From Rhodosorus marinus (Eukaryota > Rhodophyta > Stylonematophyceae > Stylonematales > Stylonemataceae): DNA of 64,000 bases. The position numbers were made by a program, and so were the translations under genes. Of the stretch, positions 31,831 to 46,047 are shown in pieces (the stretch's first letter is position 1; every line of letters begins with the position of its first letter). The notes under the pieces were generated by a model. It ran no database searches. It saw only the letters and a list, made by a program, of their open reading frames with translations, and had not been told where the DNA came from. The stretch lies in contig JAMWBK010000003.1 of assembly GCA_029953675.1 (NCBI GenBank), forward strand, positions 682,001 to 746,000, given 5' to 3'.

Positions 31831-33369
31831 TCAAAAAAATTCTGAATTTGCAAAGTCTGCTTCTACGTCGTCGTTTCGACGGTCACCTCCACCAGCTGCC
31901 GGGTTAACCGTGACATTAAGATTAATAGATTTCCCATCCTGCTGTTCTGGCTGTGAATACCCTTGCGCCTCCCTCCTCCTTTCAGTCCTTGAAGATACCA
32001 CTCCGTCGCTCTCTTCTTCTGCTTGTCCCCATGGCCTCCACAATTTCGATGCCGTAGTCGCCCGCTGGTTTTTCTTTCCAGTTATTGTGAATTGGATCAG
32101 ACACCCTACCGCCCCAAGCAGTAGAAACGATCCAAAGTAGAGCCACAAATATAGATTCGAAATATCCTCTTGAGAAAGGCCTTGAAGGTCTGGGAAATGG
32201 CCAGCGAAATGACCTGGAATGGTTAGCAGTGCAAGGACGACTTTCACGGTTAGAAGCTGTACAGGAACGACTTTGGCTGCCATTCTGAAATATCCTTCAA
32301 CAGTACAAAGTGATTATAGGTGTTGAGGCCTGCTCACCAATGCCATAAACAGTTGCGAAGGAACCACCGAAGGACGTGGCAATGATAACCATCTGTTTCT
32401 GCATGCACATGGTGATGATTCCAGTGATTATGCCCAGAACTCCCATAGCAACATACAGTGCTATTTGTGGGTTGCTTGGCAAAATCTTGTCGTAGAGGAC
32501 GGTTTGCCTGAGGACAAGTGCCCCTGTGACCCCGAGAGAAGCGCCTGTGGACGAAGTAGAGAAGCGCGCTTTAAGAGCTGATAAAGGCAAAAATGTATCT
32601 TGGATTTTTGTTAAAATCCTTCTCAAAACAGGGCCGCGCGTAGAGCTTACCCAAGAGAAATATTCCAACGGCAACAGCTTTGATGGCCACAACTCCAACT
32701 ACTAAACCTCCCAAAACTGCTGCGGTTATCGTACCCCAGGATTCTGCAGATGTCCCCTCCAATGTCGCTTTCACTGCGAAGTAGAAGAACCCTCCCCCCA
32801 ACAAGAATCCCGTTACGAACAAGATCGGAGTGAATAGAAAGTAGCCGAAGAAACACGCCAAAAGTCCAATTGGAATACAAAGCCCAATTAATATGGCTCG
32901 GTATTTGGCAAGCGTCTCCTCAGCAGCATCGAGAACACTTTCCGTAGCTCCCTTCACTACATCATTCGCCGCTTCGGTCAGATCTTCCGCATCCTTATCG
33001 AGTCCGGATTCCTCGGCAGCTTCGAGCACATCCTTGGCACGCTCCCCCAGCGACGATGGGTCCGAATTGTCGTCCTCGTGTTTAGCCTCCTCAGCGCTGG
33101 TCCTCGGAATGGTCACCGCCTGGTGTAGAATCCTGTCAGTCACCTCTAGCGCGTCACCAAATGCAGCCGTATCGACCGCTACGCCTCCGAAACGAAATCT
33201 CGAAACCTGTCAGATCGTTAAGAGAACCAATTTTGAGTACGAAGGAAAAGCTAGCCAGGATTAGTCCAAAGCAGTTGGTCCATGCAAGCCGTACCTCTTC
33301 ATCACCGAAGGCATTGACCGCCAGCAACAAGCACAGCAGAACGGCTTGAGATTGACTGAAAATATTCAT
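31831..33369 (-). CDS. Multi-pass membrane protein with DUF4203/TMEM198-like domain and signal peptide
   Basis: Four or five exons from ATG 33369. The N-terminus MNIFSQSQAVLLCLLLAVNA is a signal peptide. An acidic luminal stretch of about 90 residues follows (AEEAKHEDDNSDPSSLGERA, EAANDVVKGATESVLDAAEE) and probably forms helices. Then come about seven TM segments: ILIGLCIPIGLLACFFGYFL, FVTGFLLGGGFFYFAVKATL, AAVLGGLVVGVVAIKAVAVG, ASLGVTGALVLR, ALYVAMGVLGIITGIITMCM, MVIIATSFGGSFATVYGIG, and YLWLYFGSFLLLGAVGCLIQ. The pattern of a bend after FGYFLF, Gly-rich helices and SFGGSF matches TMEM198/DUF4203 proteins, whose biochemical role is poorly known. The cytosolic tail is polar and disordered. A pair of ERSE-like sites lies 750-830 bases upstream. 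It converges on the Nudix gene. Confidence 0.7.
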
Positions 33370-35258
33370 CCGAACGTCGGCAGAGGCCAGAAGCGAGCCG
33401 CGATAAAAACAATTAAAACCCCCCTCCAGCAAAACAAAAGTCGAGCTTTATTCAAGTCTGGCCGGTTCTTAGAAGTAGTTCGCTTCGCAAAGCCTCCGTG
33501 CTAGTGCTCTGCCGCTCAGAAGCATTCCCCCCCGCCCAGCCCAAGCACTCACTAAACCAGCACAACAGCATTTGTAAGCAATAAAACCCACCCAAATCCT
33601 AGTTTTGTGCATCCGCGGAATTGGGTCTGATGTGTTACTGAAGCCCTGGGACGAAGAAAAACCAGAGCTAGGAGACGACACAGTACGAAGTACAACTAGA
33701 CATTCCCATCTACTACCTCTTGTTTCATATTTTCGGGTCCAAAGGATGGGCTTCGACGCCAATGGGAAACCCTCACCGAGCTAAGTTGTGCAGAAAGGGA
33801 CGCAGTATGCCATTCCACGGTCAACTTGGGCTGAGTGTCCGCTGGATGGTAGTGCCGTTTCTCCAAGTGAGAGCGACCACTGCAAGGATCTCTCCTTTTA
33901 ATCTGTAGAACTTGAAGATTACAGCTGGTAGAGGCACCTACAAAAGGTCAGCCCTCCACATCCTCACCCAACCTGACCCTCGTTCTAAACCTTCAGGTCA
34001 ATGAGCGGCACCTGCCATCGCTATGCATCTGGCCACATATGAACCTCTAAACATTAAACTAATAATCAATCTATGTCAACGAATTAATTACCTCCGCATG
34101 TCCTGCTCCTTAATTATAACCAATTAAAATACTACACGCGTTTGTATCCAATAAAGAGTAACTTTTCAAGTTTACATACAATCATAAATTTACACGCGTC
34201 TAAAGGGTTTATTTATTCTAAAATTCCAATACGATAATAAATTGAAATTTTGGTCCTCTATGGCCGTATTTCCGTTTGGCTGAGAAAAATAAAAAAAACA
34301 AACATAGAAAATCGTCTGTGATTAAGATCCGAGCTTTGAAAACTGAAATTTGGATGAATTAGGAGCATAGCGTAGTTTTTGTTTGATAAAACTTATTTTT
34401 ATATTGTATAATTGTAATTTCATGGATGGTTAGTTTTTTAAATGGATTTTTAATGGTCGAGAGATCGCAAGGCAATGTATGCTCAGCTGATGTTACGGCA
34501 GGTGGACGATGTGGAGGTAGGGGTAGGGTTTGGACTTGGAGCTCTGCTTTATGAACGATGAGTTGTCTTCTATTGGATTACTGTTAATCAGGATGTAAAT
34601 TTCAGTAACGTTGATAGAAAGATCTGTATCCACTATTTGTTTTTCCGTTTTTTCTCTTCTGGTAGTTTGTAGCTTCTTCGTCTAAACGGATGTACGAGAA
34701 GCAGTGACAGGAGATCTTCTAGTAGTACTTGTTCAACAGAAAAAGGAAAACAAAAAAGGAAACAAAAGCTGAGTAAGATCATCAGCTCTGAGAACAGAGA
34801 GCCTAAGAAGAGTCTATCCAGCCTGGAAACTGTTTTTTTTACGTCAGGAGCAATAATTTCCCGATGTTGTAGAGCTGAGAACACGGGATGGGAGAGGACG
34901 GCAAAATCTCAGGTGGAGGTTGGAATCGGCCTGAGCTTTTGTTTGCCATGTGTCCTCCGTGTATTCAAGCTTTTAACAAGCACCTGAAAGCTTGCTTCTT
35001 TCGAGGAAGCGAAATAGTGGCCCTCTCTGATCTGAATACCAAATTTGCAGATTGGTCGGGCGGTACTTTCAGGAGACGTCGCCTTAATAGCGCGTCACGT
35101 GCATTCGTTGTCATTACATTTAGACGTGAACAGATATTGAGGATCACTGAAGTTGCTTTCTCAGAAGAGGTGCGGGAGGAAAGATTATTTTCACATCTCT
35201 CTTAGCTGCCTGGTTTGTGCTGCTGGGCATTATATAGGGGCCAGTTTTCAGTTCGTGA
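33370..35258. other. Divergent intergenic region with large AT island
   Basis: Between the DUF4203-like gene (-) and the adenylate kinase gene (+). The AT island spans about 34020-34480. Its right side (34480-34620) is G/T-rich on the + strand, about 650 bases before the kinase ATG. A short frame at 34472 (MYAQLMLRQVDDVE then GTAGGG) could be an untracked upstream exon. TATATAG lies at about 35232, close to the kinase start. Confidence 0.5.
34120..34199 (+). promoter_or_regulatory. Pair of ERSE-like bipartite elements
   Basis: Site 1 (34120-34141): CCAAT, 10 bases, CACGCGT. Site 2 (34178-34199): ACAAT, 10 bases, CACGCGT. Same strand, 58 bases apart, in the AT island between the DUF4203-like and adenylate kinase genes. 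Confidence 0.45.
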
Positions 35259-38300
<3,042 letters not shown>

Positions 38301-39572
38301 TGGAATCAACAACGGGTTCGTCAGACAGGGTCGTTTCTGGCGAATTGGAAGGCGGCAAGTCATGGACTCTCATTCTTTACTGCGAGTACTGATCCATAAT
38401 AAACGCAAGGCCAAAAAAAGAGGAACACCACCAGCGCCACACACTGCCCTGCACTTCGGTTCCAAGTTTTTCTGCTGAGACGGCGGAACTGGGAACTAAA
38501 TAGCTTCCCGGCGAAACTCTTCAGTCTTCACACTCTGCCGAATGTAGGATCTATCTGCGGGCTACTGTGAATGTGCATCTCTCAAGATCCCACCCAGCGA
38601 AGAAGGTATTTGAGCTCTTGAGACATAATCTTGGAAACGATTCTTGTGTTTTTGTGTGTGCCGGTTAGGTAGCGAAAGCAATTAAGGTGGCTGCTGTATA
38701 GGAAAAATATGTTGGCAGATCTATCGCTATCTTTTACGTGTAGTGATTTATACTGTGCTCTTTGTCCGAGCTCTTCGGACTTTCCAAGCTTCACTGGTAT
38801 CTGGATTCCCTTGGAGGTTTCTCCCGTCAAAAACTTTTTTCCGCTTCAAACTCAACAACAACAAATAAAATTGTTCTCAGGACCCCACTGGCAGTAGACG
38901 AAGCTCCTAGAGACTCCAGGGCGCCATTCCTATACATGACACTCGCCATATCCCGCTTTGGAGCAGCCAACTGTCAGTTGCGCATTCCCCATTTTCTCAA
39001 CGCGACTGAAAACGAACACAGCGACCAAAAACTAAAGCACAGGGGTTTGAGACACCCTATACAACTCCCAGGATTCACTCAGAGCTTGTCTTGGTGTTGC
39101 TTCACTCAGGAGGATCTTTACCGTTCCATGACGAAGAAGGCTTTTCTCTTCTGCGTTGAGAACAACAAACCCTGTCCCAAACTACTACATGTCCCAACTA
39201 TGTGGGACATCCACCCCGTTTTTACTTAGTTTTATTGGACGACGACGGTGCGGACGAAATGGCAATGAAGGTTTGGAAATGCCTTTGGGAAGGAGAGGTT
39301 TGGTAGAGAGCCATTCTGGTTTTTTGACTATTCACCGAGGAGGTTGTATGTCTGTGAAAAGGTGTTGGCATTGAGCTTTATGACCTGTTTGCGTGCGTGT
39401 GTTTTTTTTTTTTGTTTGGTTGTGGGGCCACCTCGAATCTGTTTGAAGGAGCAAGGCGTTTGAAGTCTGGTATGTTTTTTCGTTTTACTTCTGCGGAAGT
39501 GCTGGAGAAGAAGCAGGTTCTCTACTCAGAATAGAAAAACAGTTGAAACTTGAGGATTAAGAGGAAGGAGCG
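38301..39572. other. Intergenic region upstream of RIO1
   Basis: Spacer between two plus-strand genes. It has no marked AT island. The last 350 bases (39230-39572) are G/T-rich with a poly-T run near 39400, the leader of RIO1. Open frames at 38582-38830 (-) and 38762-39229 (+) lack similarity and are not called. Confidence 0.55.
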
Positions 39573-41043
39573 ATGGAGTTGGAGTCGTTCAAGGAACTTA
39601 AAATTGAGTCGGATGAGTCAAAGGAGAAGGCAGCTACGTCTGGTTTGTCCTACGATGACCTGGAGGTAATCTCGAGGAAGTCTAGGGTGAAAACTAAAGA
39701 CAAGATGGATAGAGCAACGAACGAACAGGTGGGTTGGATTGACTTGTGGATGGAGAAACATCCTCGAAGGTCCTTTCCCACAGAAAAAAGGCTCATGCAC
39801 CGCTGGACTTTTGTGGCTTTTTGTGCAGGTTCTGGACCCCAAGACAAGAATGATTTTGTTCAAGATGCTCTCCAGAGGTAATCTGAAGGAGCTAAACGGA
39901 TGCGTTAGTACAGGAAAGGAGGCGAACGTGTATTCTGCCATCGCCGGCGATGGTTCTCCTGCAGCTGTCAAAGTGTACAAGACCTCCATTCTAGTTTTTA
40001 AAGACCGTGACAAGTACGTCAGTGGTGAGTTTCGGTTCCGCCGAGGTTACAACAAACACAACCCGCGGGAGATGGTTCGCGTTTGGGCTGAGAAGGAGTT
40101 CAGGAACTTGTCCCGGCTGCGGGCAGCTGGAATTCTCAGTCCCGAGCCGGTTTTTCTGGATAGACATGTTCTCGTTATGTCATTTTTCGGCACAGACGGC
40201 TGGGCTTGTCCGAGGTTGAAGGACGCCAAGGTATCGACGAGGAAGCTAGCTGAGATGTACGTATCTTGTGCTGTTATCATGCGCCAGATGTTTCACATCG
40301 CAAACCTTGTACACGGAGACCTCAGCGAGTACAACCTGCTCGTAGAGGGTTCCAAACTGGTGGTAATCGACGTCTCTCAGTCCGTTGAGCATGACCATCC
40401 TTACGCGTTGGATTTTCTCAGAAGAGATTGCTTCAATGTGAACGCCTTCTTCAACAGAAAAGGCGTCCAGGTCCTCAAGGTGAAGGTGTTCTTCGAGTAC
40501 ATCACGAGCTTGGCCGGTTCGCAAGAGGTCGATTCTTACGAACAAGTCGTTCAGGACTTACTCTCGAAGGAGGAGAACCAGTGGAAGGAATCTGAAGAGG
40601 AAGAGGAGGCTACGGACGAAGCCGTCTTTCTTAATACTCCGATCCCAAGGACCCTACACCACGTCGAGGATATTGAACAGGATCTGCAGCTCATGAAAGA
40701 GGGAGGTGGTGAGTCTTTGCTGTACCGGAAGATTGTTGGTATCGCTGGAGCTGAAGAAGATGAGTCAACGCATAGCTTTGGGTCGTTGCCAAGTCCGTCG
40801 AAGGAGGAGGAGGAAGGGGGTGAGGTATCAGACGCAGAGAGCAGCGAGGGGAGTGACCTTGAAGGCAGTAGGAGCGAAGGCAAGGTTGAAGAAGGTAACG
40901 GGGACGAGTCAGCGAAGCTAGAGCTTAGTAGGAAGGAGCGGAAGAAGAAAGTGAAAGAAGAGCAGAGAGAGAAAAGAAAGACAAAAGTTCCGAAGAAGGT
41001 GAAGAAACGGCGACAAGTGTTGGCGCGGCGAAATAAGGGATAA
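39573..41043 (+). CDS. RIO1: RIO1-family atypical serine kinase
   Basis: Two exons (39573-39728 and 39829-41043), 456 residues. The RIO signatures are complete: nucleotide loop STGKEANVYSA, AVKVYKTSILVFKDRDKYVS, EFRFRRGYNKHNPREMV, the hinge VLVMSFFGTDGWACPRL, the catalytic loop LVHGDLSEYNLLV, and the metal site LVVIDVSQSVEHDHP followed by ALDFLRRDCFNVNAFF. The STGKEANVY loop and YKTSILVFKDRDKYV place it in RIO1, not RIO2 or RIO3. The C-terminal 150 residues are a Glu/Ser-rich stretch followed by a Lys/Arg-rich tail (KERKKKVKEEQREKRKTK), as in other RIO1 proteins. RIO1 acts on pre-40S particles in the cytoplasm to complete 18S rRNA maturation, and ATP hydrolysis releases it. Both catalytic Asp residues are present. 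Confidence 0.95.
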
Positions 41044-41628
41044 AGTTCCTTTCCAAGAGATGTTCGGATTATCGAAACGAGTTTTTAAGCGCCTATTTTT
41101 AATATACACAACTGCATCAAGAACGATTGGGAAACTCGAGCGGCGGAGATCTCTAGTACCACTGCATTGCCCGTACGGGTTTTTGCACAGGACCGCCTGA
41201 CCTTGCCTCAGTCTCTCAAATCGAGCACCAGGGTGGTTTGCTACGGTCAGACAGTAGAGAGAGTTGAAACGCCTTTCTATCTCCGAGGAAAAAGAGTGCT
41301 CCTGAACAGGCCAAAAAATAATCCATATTTGATGGATTGCTTCCAGAATGGTAGTGCCTTGACTGCTAGCCTTCCTCGCTCCTCGAGAAGAATCCAGGCA
41401 CCAGAGTCTGCCGTTAAACAGGCTCGCGTTTCACACGTGAATCTCCAGCTTCGTATGTGTCTGTTGGGCAACGCGGCGGCTGAAATATGAAGATCCGGAA
41501 ACGCGCCACTGAAAACGATCGTTCCTAGCGCTAGTGAACGGTTCCAAAATCCTCAAGAGCTCAGGCAGCAGTGCTCGAGTCACCAAAACAAGACCAGAAA
41601 AAAAAAGGAAGTACGCTTCGTTGTTTCT
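41044..41628. other. Convergent 3' spacer
   Basis: Gap between the RIO1 stop and the small cysteine-rich gene. An open frame at 41167-41490 has ordinary composition and no similarity. No structured element was seen. Confidence 0.5.
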
Positions 41629-41808
41629 TCAACTTGAGATCCTCCTAACTTCCGCGAAGAGACTTCCACACTTCCTACATTTGCCACCCGTCGCCACCTT
41701 CTGAGCACACGTCTTGCAGAGGATTTCACAATCGCACGGGCAACATTTGTAACCGATCTCCTGCATACTACATATCCAGCAAGTTTTAGAAACTTCCATT
41801 GGTTCCAT
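41629..41808 (-). CDS. 59-residue cysteine-rich, probably zinc-binding protein
   Basis: Small single-exon gene from ATG 41808 (MEPMEVSKTCWICSMQEIGY) to a TGA at 41631-41629. It has ten cysteines in 59 residues: CWIC, eight residues, CCPCDCEILCKTC, nine residues, CRKC. The spaced CxxC knuckles suggest two zinc sites, in the manner of a minimal RING- or B-box-like cross-brace. The tail is basic (SLFAEVRRISS). Despite its size it is supported by an uninterrupted frame, the dense cysteine spacing, a C/A-rich leader on the + strand and an AT island 200-360 bases upstream, the layout of other minus genes here. No histidine is available, so any zinc sites would be all-Cys. The family was not recognised and the function is unknown. 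It could be a second exon of something larger, but no acceptor is needed. Confidence 0.65.
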   Translation of the reverse strand: MEPMEVSKTCWICSMQEIGYKCCPCDCEILCKTCAQKVATGGKCRKCGSLFAEVRRISS

Positions 41809-42515
41809 TTCTAGGATTAAAGAAAACCAAACAACAAAGTAAAGTATTTGGCTTTCAGATTTTCAACAACAACTGTTCTCCTTCCAAAATGCCGCAGAAC
41901 ACTTCGAAAACCTAATCGTCTATCTCCTCCCTCCCCAAGCCAGGCACAGGCACCGCGCAGCCCAGCCCTGGGCTCCTGTTAAGTACTCCAGAGAACGTTC
42001 CGAATTAAATGCAACATATCTTGCTTATCAATCAATAGTACGTTTACGACTAAAATTATTTATTAATAGTATTTATTAAACTATAATTGATAATATATTT
42101 ATATTTTCATGTTTTATTTTTTTGTGAAATATGGATCTAATTATGGATAGTACTGTTTGGATCAATGTTTTTCGTGTGATCATTATGGACCGAAGTGCGC
42201 GTGGGAGGAGGGTCATTGCTTGGTCCGGTCCTGTGACTAGGAACGCTTCTTAAGCGTACCGGCTGTCTTCTGAACAAATACATGCATCGGAATCTGTCTT
42301 CATTTCCTGTGGAAAAGCTCCCCAGTGTTTATTCGGTACGACAAACAGCAGCACGCGGCCATGGTCGGTGTGAGCTCGATTTTATGTTACAGAGGATGCA
42401 GTTCCAGATCTGTTTCATGTTCAGTTGAGAAAAATTCTCTCGAAGAAACAAATCGCCGCCCATAAGTGCTAACTACGGAAGCTTCCGCGCACTGGTTCTT
42501 ATGAGGAAAGCTGTT
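41809..42515. other. Upstream region of the small cysteine-rich gene
   Basis: A C/A-rich leader (41820-42000) and an AT island (about 42000-42170) are followed by ordinary sequence up to the RNase HII stop codon. No further gene was seen. Confidence 0.5.
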
Positions 42516-43292
42516 TCACGGAGTTTTGTCGTCGTCTGATAGGTTCATTCTGGATAGTGGAGCGAAGCTCCGACGATGCTCCGGTGTCGGACCCATATCC
42601 ATGATAACATTTCTGTGTTCCAGTGATCCGTAGCCCTTGTTGCTTTTGAATCCATATCCTGGGTATTTCTTGTCGAGCTCGACCATGAATCGGTCGCGCT
42701 GTACTTTGGCGATGATCGAAGCAACGGAGATGCACGACTCACTCGTATCACCTTTCACGATCGTATGGCATGGTATGTTCATAGTACCGGGAACTCGATT
42801 GCCATCGATCAACGCGTAGTCAGCTCCCACCAGCCTTGCAGCTTCCGCGAGGGCGTACATCGTGGCCCCCCCAATATTCAGTCTGTCAATATCCCGCGCA
42901 GTTACTGTACAAGATGCGTGTTCGACGCCGGGAAATGCCATTATTTCTTCATAAACTCTCAGCCTCTGTTTCTCTGTATACTTTTTCGAATCTCCCTTAA
43001 GTTCGATGTGAAATTGATCTGGGAGAATCACAGCGGTCGCAACGACAGGCCCGGCGAGGGGTCCACGACCCACCTCATCCACGCCACAGATTCTCCGATA
43101 GCCATTCTGCAGCAGTTGCTGCTCGATAAGCCGGGTAGGGACAACCTTGACCTTCTTCCCCTCGTCTCTACTCGTCACACAAGCCAAAGGCCGGCAAGGA
43201 GCTCTCCCCGACACAAACCTACTGCATTTCGCCAAAATCGAGCTCGAGAAGCAGAGACCTCCTGAATTCACCAAGTTCGATTCGCAGACCAT
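42516..43292 (-). CDS. Ribonuclease HII, organelle-targeted bacterial type
   Basis: Single exon, 258 residues from ATG 43292. The first 45 residues (SSSILAKCSRFVSGRAPCRP) look like an organelle-targeting leader. The RNase HII core begins at YRRICGVDEVGRGPLAGPVV with the catalytic Asp-Glu pair. It continues through LKGDSKKYTEKQRLRVYEEI (the S/DSKK motif), YALIDGNRVP with the catalytic Asp, SCISVASIIAKVQRDRFM, and YPGYGFKSNKGYGSLEHRNV, all standard for bacterial rnhB products. RNase HII nicks DNA at embedded ribonucleotides and removes RNA primers. The eukaryotic nuclear enzyme is RNase H2A, which this does not resemble; endosymbiotic origin and action in plastid or mitochondrial DNA are inferred. 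Motifs are intact and base composition is like its neighbours. Confidence 0.9.
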   Translation of the reverse strand: MVCESNLVNSGGLCFSSSILAKCSRFVSGRAPCRPLACVTSRDEGKKVKVVPTRLIEQQLLQNGYRRICGVDEVGRGPLAGPVVATAVILPDQFHIELKGDSKKYTEKQRLRVYEEIMAFPGVEHASCTVTARDIDRLNIGGATMYALAEAARLVGADYALIDGNRVPGTMNIPCHTIVKGDTSESCISVASIIAKVQRDRFMVELDKKYPGYGFKSNKGYGSLEHRNVIMDMGPTPEHRRSFAPLSRMNLSDDDKTP

Positions 43293-45183
43293 CACACGTT
43301 GTTCTCTCTGTCAGTGGAAGTCTTTGAAGCAGAGAAACGGTCCAAAGACTTCTTCGGAGCGAGTCCGAGAAAGACTGAAAATCCTCGATGCCATATGCCA
43401 CCCATTCATAGAGGTTCGAATTGCGTTTGAGTTGCGACACGGGGAAGGAGATGATCAAGTGGAATCAGCTAAAGACCGAGAGCAGTTGAACCAGGAGTCC
43501 ATTGTGAGTCCATGGTCAGCTATGGCCACTATTTCTAAGGGATTAATTGCCCTTTCCATTTTAATCCTCTTCTTGGATAAGCCCCGAGGGGACCATCAGG
43601 GCTACTTCAATCCGTCTTGGAGGGTGGCTGGTCGTGTGGAGGGCCTTAAGGTGATTGTCGGCGGCTTTAGCCCGTTAATGAAGGCTACCACCTGCAATTA
43701 TTCAGACATGCAATTTAGGATCATACGTCATCAGCTCGTTGAGCACGCGCTCGAACGAATTCACGTACTCCTGCACAGTCTGACTCTCCCGCCGTTGCGT
43801 CTCCCAAATCTTGTCAGCCAACTCGTAGCGGCGGTTGTATGACGCGGACATCTCGAATTCTGGTGCGTAGTATTCTTCTTCCTTCTCTTGTTCAATTCCT
43901 CTGGGCCGTTCGATTCTTGTTCTAACTGTGCCCTGCCATCTTCATATCAACGCTCCGGTGGCAATACGATACAAATCAAGCTCTGGATGTGGGAAGTCCT
44001 TCTCTAGTGGGCTGGTTCGAAAACGTACTGGCTTGGGCTAAACCATCGTACCGCGCAACTATGGGCAGTCTGGCGAGAAAAAGTACCCGGAAGCGGGATT
44101 ATGGGCGTCCAACCCGCTTTCAACGGCGATTTTGGAGAGATTTGTGGGGGCTCGAGGGTGAGTGATAAGTAGACGCGAAGTATAGTTGTTGTTTATTGTG
44201 TGTCAGCTTGCCCACCATCAGTGCGAGAAAGCACTTTATAGCGCATAAGATAGAAGTCGTTTGACCAGACTTCGTCAAGGTCTCGCTTGCCGGAGGCGGG
44301 GATTGATCGCAAGAGGTCGTCGACACATTTGCCCCTTTTCTCACAAAAAAACGATATCATCAAAAAGGCAGTTTCCGCTGGGCGACAGGGGTCTATGGCT
44401 AAGGCAGAACAGCTTTAGAAAGGGCGCTGGGAGACGTGACCAGGCTCCACCATAGGTTCGCAACCAAGATCGTTAGTGGAAACTAGAACGGTCTAGATAT
44501 TCAGTTTTCCTTTTTACAGTTTGTAAAAATCAATCAATGTCGAGATAATCAATCAAAGCCAATCAATCAACGGAAAACTGAAGAACTTAAGTTTTTCCTT
44601 AAAAATCGCCTAGCAAATGATTGGTTAAAGTGAGATTCAAAATTGGTCCATTTCTTTTTTCTATAGAAAAATCCGTTGATATGAACGAAATAAATCTCCA
44701 TATCGGACCGTTCAAGAGCATTTTTGGGAATAAGGGGGAGGAAAATATTTTCCCAATATGATGGAGGATGTAAATATCTAAATATTAATCATTTATGGAT
44801 TGTAATGGGAAGGAGAAAAGGGGGGCAAATGTAGTGATGAACATTGTTAAGCAATTGGATCCATTCTCTAGCGATGGATACCGAAGGCTTCGAAGGTGAC
44901 GGATAGGTCGGAGCTCTGCTTAGAAAGCTTGCTATTGATGAGCGAGACAGAGATTGGAGGGATGAAGGGAGAGCGACTTGGAAAGATAGTATTTCATCTT
45001 TTGTTTGGTAACGCGTCGTTTCTACGATTTCATCTGAAACAGGCACGATTTTTCGCTCAGACCGCTGGTTCGGCTTCGAACGGGATTTTTTTTTTCTTTT
45101 TCACTTCCACGTAAGTTTTGGTCATCTCTTTTTTTTTTGGTTTCCTCGTTTTCGCGGATTCTAGGGGACTGAGATGCTCTCAG
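43293..45183. other. Intergenic region upstream of RNase HII
   Basis: It holds a possible retroelement gag remnant (43702-43950), an AT island at about 44510-44790 with several CAATCAAT words (44528, 44549 and 44562 area), and a G-rich stretch to 45100. The plus-strand open frame from 44938 (MSETEIGGMKGERLGK) follows the island and could be a small protein but has no similarity. The frame at 43147-43842 (+) lies partly opposite RNase HII and is not called. Confidence 0.45.
43702..43950 (-). pseudogene. Possible retrotransposon gag fragment
   Basis: An isolated open stretch of about 80 codons. Its core reads RYELADKIWETQRRESQTVQ then EYVNSFERVLNEL, resembling the retrotransposon gag signature in which a short basic helix precedes SVREYVxxFRRLxxEL. 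It is bounded by stop codons on both sides. No capsid zinc knuckle, protease, reverse transcriptase or terminal repeats were found around it. It is therefore at most a relic. The alternative is a chance helix-rich frame. Confidence 0.3.
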
Positions 45184-46047
45184 TTACCTACTGAACAAGA
45201 GTTCGAGTCTTCGCGAACATAACCTTGGTCGTTGATTCCTGTGGTTCCATGCGAATTTATCGAGAAGTGTTGGTGAGATCCGAAGCTGCCGGGTGCTGCG
45301 GATGCAGTACTTGCGTAGCTTGGAAATGTAGAGGAGCGTTACCAATGCGTGCATAAACTCGGAAAAGGTCACGTGTCCCTGTCGTTTTCTCCCGGTTGAC
45401 TGGATCATGCCCGTGATTTGATCGTCAGTTAGTTCCTGTACAGCGCAATCCAGTATTCCGAGCGCAGGGGTAATCCTCAGACCACATGGTCACAGTTGGG
45501 AAATAAATTCGTCTTTTGAAGCGTACCCTCTCAAAATCGGCATTGATTCTACTCAAGTCTCCTTCCGAAATACCAACGTCCGTGTTAGCCGCCATGCATT
45601 CATATACCTTGCTCATCACCCGGCGTTGTGATTCGGCCAGCTGACACAACGACAAAGAAGAAACCCGGTTAAGGGAGCTACGCACGCTTTGGCGTGTCTG
45701 AAGCTTTCCTGAAGTAGATGAGCAAAGTGCAAACGTACCAGTTTCTGGTCCACTACAAACATGAGGTCATCAATGCCAATCTGCTTCCTATGCCCGAAGC
45801 GCATCGCGACCCTGCGCTTTTCTTCCCTGGACAGACCCAGCTCAATTGCCTCCATCACGTTAGGGATATTCCTGACGTTCATCATCCCATTTCCAGCCGT
45901 CATCAGAGCAAAGACGTCATGTACGTACTCCTTGGCCTCATCACTCACGCCCGCGTCCTCCCGCATACCGTCCGTCAGCGGAACCCCAACCAGACACAGG
46001 AGGTCGCTTTCACAATCAGCATCAACAACGACCTCAGTTTCCATCAT
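45184..46047 (-). CDS. Centrin-like EF-hand protein with lost calcium loops
   Basis: Four or more exons from ATG 46047 (METEVVVDADCESDLLC follows a second Met) to the TAA at 45184. The fold repeats helix-loop-helix units with centrin spacing: EAKEYVHDVFALMTAGNG then MMNVRNIPNVMEAIELGLSR; EEKRRVAMRFGHRKQIGIDD then LMFVVDQKLAESQRRVM; YECMAANTDVGISEGDLSRI; and ELTDDQITGMIQSTGRKRQG with HVTFSEFMHALVTL. None of the four loops keeps the D-x-D-x-D-G...E residues needed for Ca2+. The exon ending ADFER at a GTACGC donor joins ELTDDQITG across a CAG acceptor. Centrins organise basal bodies, flagellar roots and nuclear pore export complexes; a structural Ca-independent role is inference. The C-terminal tail after the fourth unit is basic and may include unspliced sequence. 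A pair of ERSE-like sites lies 180-240 bases upstream. Confidence 0.55.

Noticed and set aside
43147-43842. 231-codon plus-strand frame
   Set aside because: Its first part is antisense to RNase HII and the rest has no domain. The opposite strand carries the better-supported signals.
44528-44575. Cluster of CAATCAAT words that could be read as a repeat array
   Set aside because: The unit spacing is irregular and matches the general CCAAT richness of the AT islands; there are no spacers of constant size, so it is not a CRISPR-like or satellite array.
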